Program-made: the position numbers and the translations under genes
The notes under the pieces: model-generated
The model's database searches: none
What the model saw: only the letters and a program-made list of their open reading frames with translations
What the model was told of the DNA's origin: nothing
Source of the DNA: a virus
Virus record (IMG/VR): IMGVR_UViG_3300048837_000101
Location: 1-24,288 of that record
Length of the DNA: 24,288 nucleotides
Reading direction: 5' to 3' (one strand)
Shown here: positions 21,969-24,288 of the stretch, in pieces
How the letters are laid out: every line of letters starts with the position of its first letter
Position numbering within the stretch: the first letter of the stretch is position 1

Positions 21969-23560
21969 CAGATGTGCCTCATGGTTTCAGATTTCCGAAG
22001 GAGTTCCTGCATCACGGCAGCGTCGAGCGAGTTTCTATGAACGACGTGTTGAACGAGTACCGGCTCTGTCTGACCGATCCGGTGTGCCCTGTCTCCCGCT
22101 TGCTTGTTCTCGCCGGGAGTCCACATGTCCTCGTGCATGATGACGCGCCTTGCCTTTGTCAGAGTCAGCCCCACGCCAGCAGCCTGGATGTTCCCGATGA
22201 AGAGGCGAAGATGCTTGCTCGTCTGAAACGCTTTGACGAGAGCGTGACGCTTTGCTGTCGGGACGTCGCCTGTAATGACAATTGGATCGTAGTCGTAAAG
22301 CTTTTTTACGAGTTCCGCAATCGCTTCCTTGTGGATGCCGAACAGAAGAACGCTCGCGTTTGTCGTGTCAAGGATGTCGCTGACATACTCGGCCGTGAAG
22401 CCGACCTTGTGGAGCGCAAGCATCCTTCGGTACGTCGCCATCGGTAGCGCCGTCTCGAAGACGCCGAGCTGACCGGCGATGACCTGCTTCATCAGGTCTG
22501 CCGGGGAATACTTCCGAAGGATCTGCCGGCTGATCCCGGCGAGTGACGGTGGCATGTCCTCGCCGACGAAGAGCAGCTCTTCGGTCTTCGGTGGAAGGTC
22601 TAGCTTGTCCTTTCGGAGACGGTACATGAACGGACCTGTCGGATGCTTCACCCGCTTGGCCAGCTCTTTCATGTTGGAGGCGCCGCTGAAGTCCCAGCCG
22701 TAGGCCGAGCGGAAGCCGGCGCAGTACTTCTCGCCGAAGGCTTGTTCGGTCATGAATTCGATCGTCTCTGGCGCTACACGAGACAGCGTGTGGAAGAGTT
22801 CGATCGGCCTGTTCGGCATTGGTGTCCCAGACAGGAGTACCGTCTTGTCGAAGATCGACGTCAGACCGTACTTCCGCGTGAAGCTTCCGTAGCCACTACC
22901 GTAGAGAGCCTTTGAGCGCTTCGCAGCCTTCGTCTTGAAACGCTGAGCCTCGTCGATGAAGAGAACGGCTCGCCTGTGGGAGCAGACGTGACGCTCGACC
23001 ACCTCGACGACCTTGGGCCTCGTCATGACGCTGTCTGAGACGATCAGCACTTGAGCGTCGCTGAAGTAACGCTTGTCGGTAAGATCGGTCTTCGCTGACA
23101 CCACAGCTGTCTGGAGACCGGGCGCCCACTTCTTGAACTCTTCTTCCGTGTTGAGCGTCAGGAACTGTGGGCAGATGTAGACGACGCACCACGTCTTCAA
23201 GGTGGCAGCGACGACGGCGGCAACGACCGTCTTACCGAGACCTGGGTCAAGCGCTAGGTAGGACTTGTTGCGCTCGAGCGCGAACTTGCACGCCTTAGGC
23301 TGAAACGGTTTCAGCTCGAGATCCCTTGGGAGCTGTAGCGGCTTAGACCAAGGAGATACTGTGATTAGGACTTTGTCGATTTCATCTCTGGTCACTTGAT
23401 CGGCGTAGGCTCGGAGTCTAGCCGCTACAGCAGGATTGTAGGTCGTCCAACAGCGCCGCTCCTTCACGAACCTGAAGCCAGCTTCCTTCGGGACATGCCT
23501 GTCCTGAAAGTTCGTCCGGCAGACGAAGAGCGGGGACTCGAATGTCAGAGCGACTGTCAT
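21968..23560 (-). CDS. SNF2-family DNA helicase/translocase
   Basis: A 530-aa superfamily 2 protein of the phage SNF2 (SMARCAL1/HARP-like) type. Walker A is at 105-111 (DPGLGKT), the Walker B box is DEAQ at 203-206 rather than DEAH, motif III is SGTP (244-247), a later AAGVGLTLT is near 460, and motif VI is QAGDRAHRIGQ (487-497). The N-terminal ~50 residues (PLFVCRTNFQDRHVPKEAGFRF... ) are the short DNA-binding module usual in these phage proteins. It probably remodels or anneals forked DNA during replication and recombination with DUF2800 and DUF2815. The ATG lies 3 nt after the preceding stop with no clear ribosome site, so it is likely coupled. Confidence 0.88.
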   Translation of the reverse strand: MTVALTFESPLFVCRTNFQDRHVPKEAGFRFVKERRCWTTYNPAVAARLRAYADQVTRDEIDKVLITVSPWSKPLQLPRDLELKPFQPKACKFALERNKSYLALDPGLGKTVVAAVVAATLKTWCVVYICPQFLTLNTEEEFKKWAPGLQTAVVSAKTDLTDKRYFSDAQVLIVSDSVMTRPKVVEVVERHVCSHRRAVLFIDEAQRFKTKAAKRSKALYGSGYGSFTRKYGLTSIFDKTVLLSGTPMPNRPIELFHTLSRVAPETIEFMTEQAFGEKYCAGFRSAYGWDFSGASNMKELAKRVKHPTGPFMYRLRKDKLDLPPKTEELLFVGEDMPPSLAGISRQILRKYSPADLMKQVIAGQLGVFETALPMATYRRMLALHKVGFTAEYVSDILDTTNASVLLFGIHKEAIAELVKKLYDYDPIVITGDVPTAKRHALVKAFQTSKHLRLFIGNIQAAGVGLTLTKARRVIMHEDMWTPGENKQAGDRAHRIGQTEPVLVQHVVHRNSLDAAVMQELLRKSETMRHI

Positions 23561-23563
23561 GGC

Positions 23564-23818
23564 TCAGTGGACGCTTGTGCTTTCCATGGCGTCCACGCTC
23601 TCCATGAGGCAGATGGCGTGGATCTCGGACTTGATCAGGTCAGCCGTCCTTCGCGCGTCAACACGCGCGAGTTCTTCTGACGCAAAGACGGACTCGGACA
23701 ACATGGTCTTCTCGGTCTCGTCAGGATAGGTGACACGCACGGCACCACGCCAGCCGTTTTCTTTCGTGTCGAAGCCGACGCCGACTGAAAGCTTTACGTC
23801 GATGTGGAGAACCTCCAT
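23564..23818 (-). CDS. Hypothetical protein upstream of the helicase
   Basis: An 84-aa protein, beta at the start (LHIDVKLSVGVGF, WRGAVRVTYPDE) and helical after residue 45 (SEELARVDARRTADLIKSEI). No motif recognised. Its ATG overlaps the previous stop (TGATG) and its stop is 3 nt before the helicase start, so it is firmly part of the operon. Confidence 0.68.
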   Translation of the reverse strand: MEVLHIDVKLSVGVGFDTKENGWRGAVRVTYPDETEKTMLSESVFASEELARVDARRTADLIKSEIHAICLMESVDAMESTSVH

Positions 23819-24024
23819 CAGTCAATCACCTGTAGACGGAGCAGCGAGAGCCGGCGCTTCTCTAGGTACTCAGCCTTCAGACGCAGCTGCTCGATGTACT
23901 CGGTGTGACGGCGGTGGCCGTGATGCTTGAACGGAGGCGAGCGCTCTTTTACCGCGATGGTCGAGCGTATCGTGATGATCTGCTCAGTCAGCTTGTTCAT
24001 CCTCTCAACGTACATCAGATTCAT
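23818..24024 (-). CDS. Small helical hypothetical protein
   Basis: The open frame extends up to 24156, but the ATG at 24024 overlaps the stop of the upstream gene as ATGA, the coupling seen throughout this operon. The product is therefore taken as 68 aa starting MNLMYVERM. It is largely helical and basic (LTEQIITIRSTIAVKE, then HHGHRRHTEYIEQLRLKAEYLEKRRLSLL), likely a coiled coil. A 112-aa form from 24156 would overlap the upstream gene by about 136 nt and has an Arg-rich N-terminus of antisense-like composition. No function known. Confidence 0.6.
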   Translation of the reverse strand: MNLMYVERMNKLTEQIITIRSTIAVKERSPPFKHHGHRRHTEYIEQLRLKAEYLEKRRLSLLRLQVID

Positions 24025-24227
24025 CGCTTCACCATTCGCTTTGCGGCCATTGCCGCGCCACCTTGGGCCAGAATCCAGTACTTGACCATCAGCTTGGAGT
24101 CTTTGCCGAGCACGCTGTCTAGCTGTCTGTGATGGCTTACGCAGAGATAAGCCCAAACGGCTCCGTTAGCGTCTACCTGCGGTACAGCAGCAGGCTCATC
24201 ACAATCTTTCCAAGTACACGTCCTCAT
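24021..24227 (-). CDS. Small putative zinc-binding protein
   Basis: A 68-aa protein with Cys4-x4-Cys9 and, later, Cys29-x2-His32-His33 (CTWKDC ... YLCVSHH), a plausible single Zn site like a small zinc ribbon. The C-terminal half is basic and helical (ILAQGGAAMAAKRMVKR). ATG at 24227 has AAGG close by, 4 nt spacing or less. Its stop overlaps the next start (ATGA). DNA or RNA binding is a guess from size and charge. Confidence 0.6.
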   Translation of the reverse strand: MRTCTWKDCDEPAAVPQVDANGAVWAYLCVSHHRQLDSVLGKDSKLMVKYWILAQGGAAMAAKRMVKR

Positions 24228-24288
24228 CCCCTTGGTGCCCTAGGCAACGGATCGCCTCCACCGTTCCACAGTCTGACGGCGTCTGGCC
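24224..24288 (-). CDS. C-terminal end of an upstream gene (partial)
   Basis: One of three open frames at the window edge ends with TGA at 24226-24224, overlapping the next ATG as ATGA, and would encode a tail ending DPLPRAPRG. A second frame ends with TAG at 24242-24240 (tail ending RRSVA) and a third runs on into the next gene. The first is favoured only because of the ATGA arrangement that is common in this operon. Confidence 0.3.
   Translation of the reverse strand, partial: PDAVRLWNGGGDPLPRAPRG

Noticed and set aside
1-24288. Integrase, transposase, reverse transcriptase or diversity-generating retroelement
   Set aside because: No ORF has the motifs of these families, and no variable/template repeat pair was seen in the fibre or RCC1 genes.

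Overview
The window is an internal segment of a double-stranded DNA tailed phage (or prophage) genome. The contractile-tail (myovirus) character comes from a run of baseplate genes: a Gp138-type spike, a gp25-type wedge, a gp47/J-type wedge and a gpI/DUF2612-type protein. The host is probably Gram-negative. A T7-lysozyme-type amidase and heptosyltransferase-like (GT9) genes point that way, but no host gene is present to name it. No integrase, repressor, tRNA, IS element or CRISPR array was seen, so lifestyle cannot be decided.

Layout. From 1 to about 10.9 kb, all on +, is the tail tip and adsorption module: the end of an upstream gene, a Dit-like protein, a baseplate plug-like protein, the hub, the spike, a small protein, gp25, a 1074-aa fibre with an apparent signal peptide, gpJ, gpI, a short fibre-type protein and a 447-aa protein carrying a complete seven-blade RCC1 propeller. 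From 10.9 to 15.2 kb, still on +, is a lysis region with a one-TM protein, a 52-aa protein and the amidase. It is interrupted by three glycosyltransferase genes, the middle one a GT-A/GT9 fusion. Strong hairpins bracket the glycosyltransferase block, which looks like a moron inserted into the lysis region.

From 24.3 kb down to 15.1 kb, all on -, is the replication and recombination operon, read right to left: several small proteins, an SNF2 helicase, a small protein, an acidic repeat protein, a DUF2800 Fe-S type nuclease, a lysine-rich protein, a DUF2815 ssDNA-binding protein, a structured RNA region, a family A DNA polymerase, then two unknown proteins and a possible membrane protein. The two arms converge at about 15.1-15.3 kb.

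How the genes work together. Genes within each arm are tightly packed, with ATGA or TGATG overlaps at many junctions, so translational coupling is likely. The left arm builds the baseplate and receptor-binding apparatus. The middle lyses the cell and may alter surface or virion sugars. The right arm copies and recombines the phage DNA: polymerase with proofreading but no 5'-3' exonuclease, ssDNA binder, RecB-like nuclease and annealing or remodelling helicase.

Most notable are the RCC1 propeller nested in a split glycine-rich receptor-binding fold, the sec-type leader on the main fibre, the fused glycosyltransferase with its hairpin-controlled start, and an apparent four-way-junction RNA directly upstream of the polymerase.
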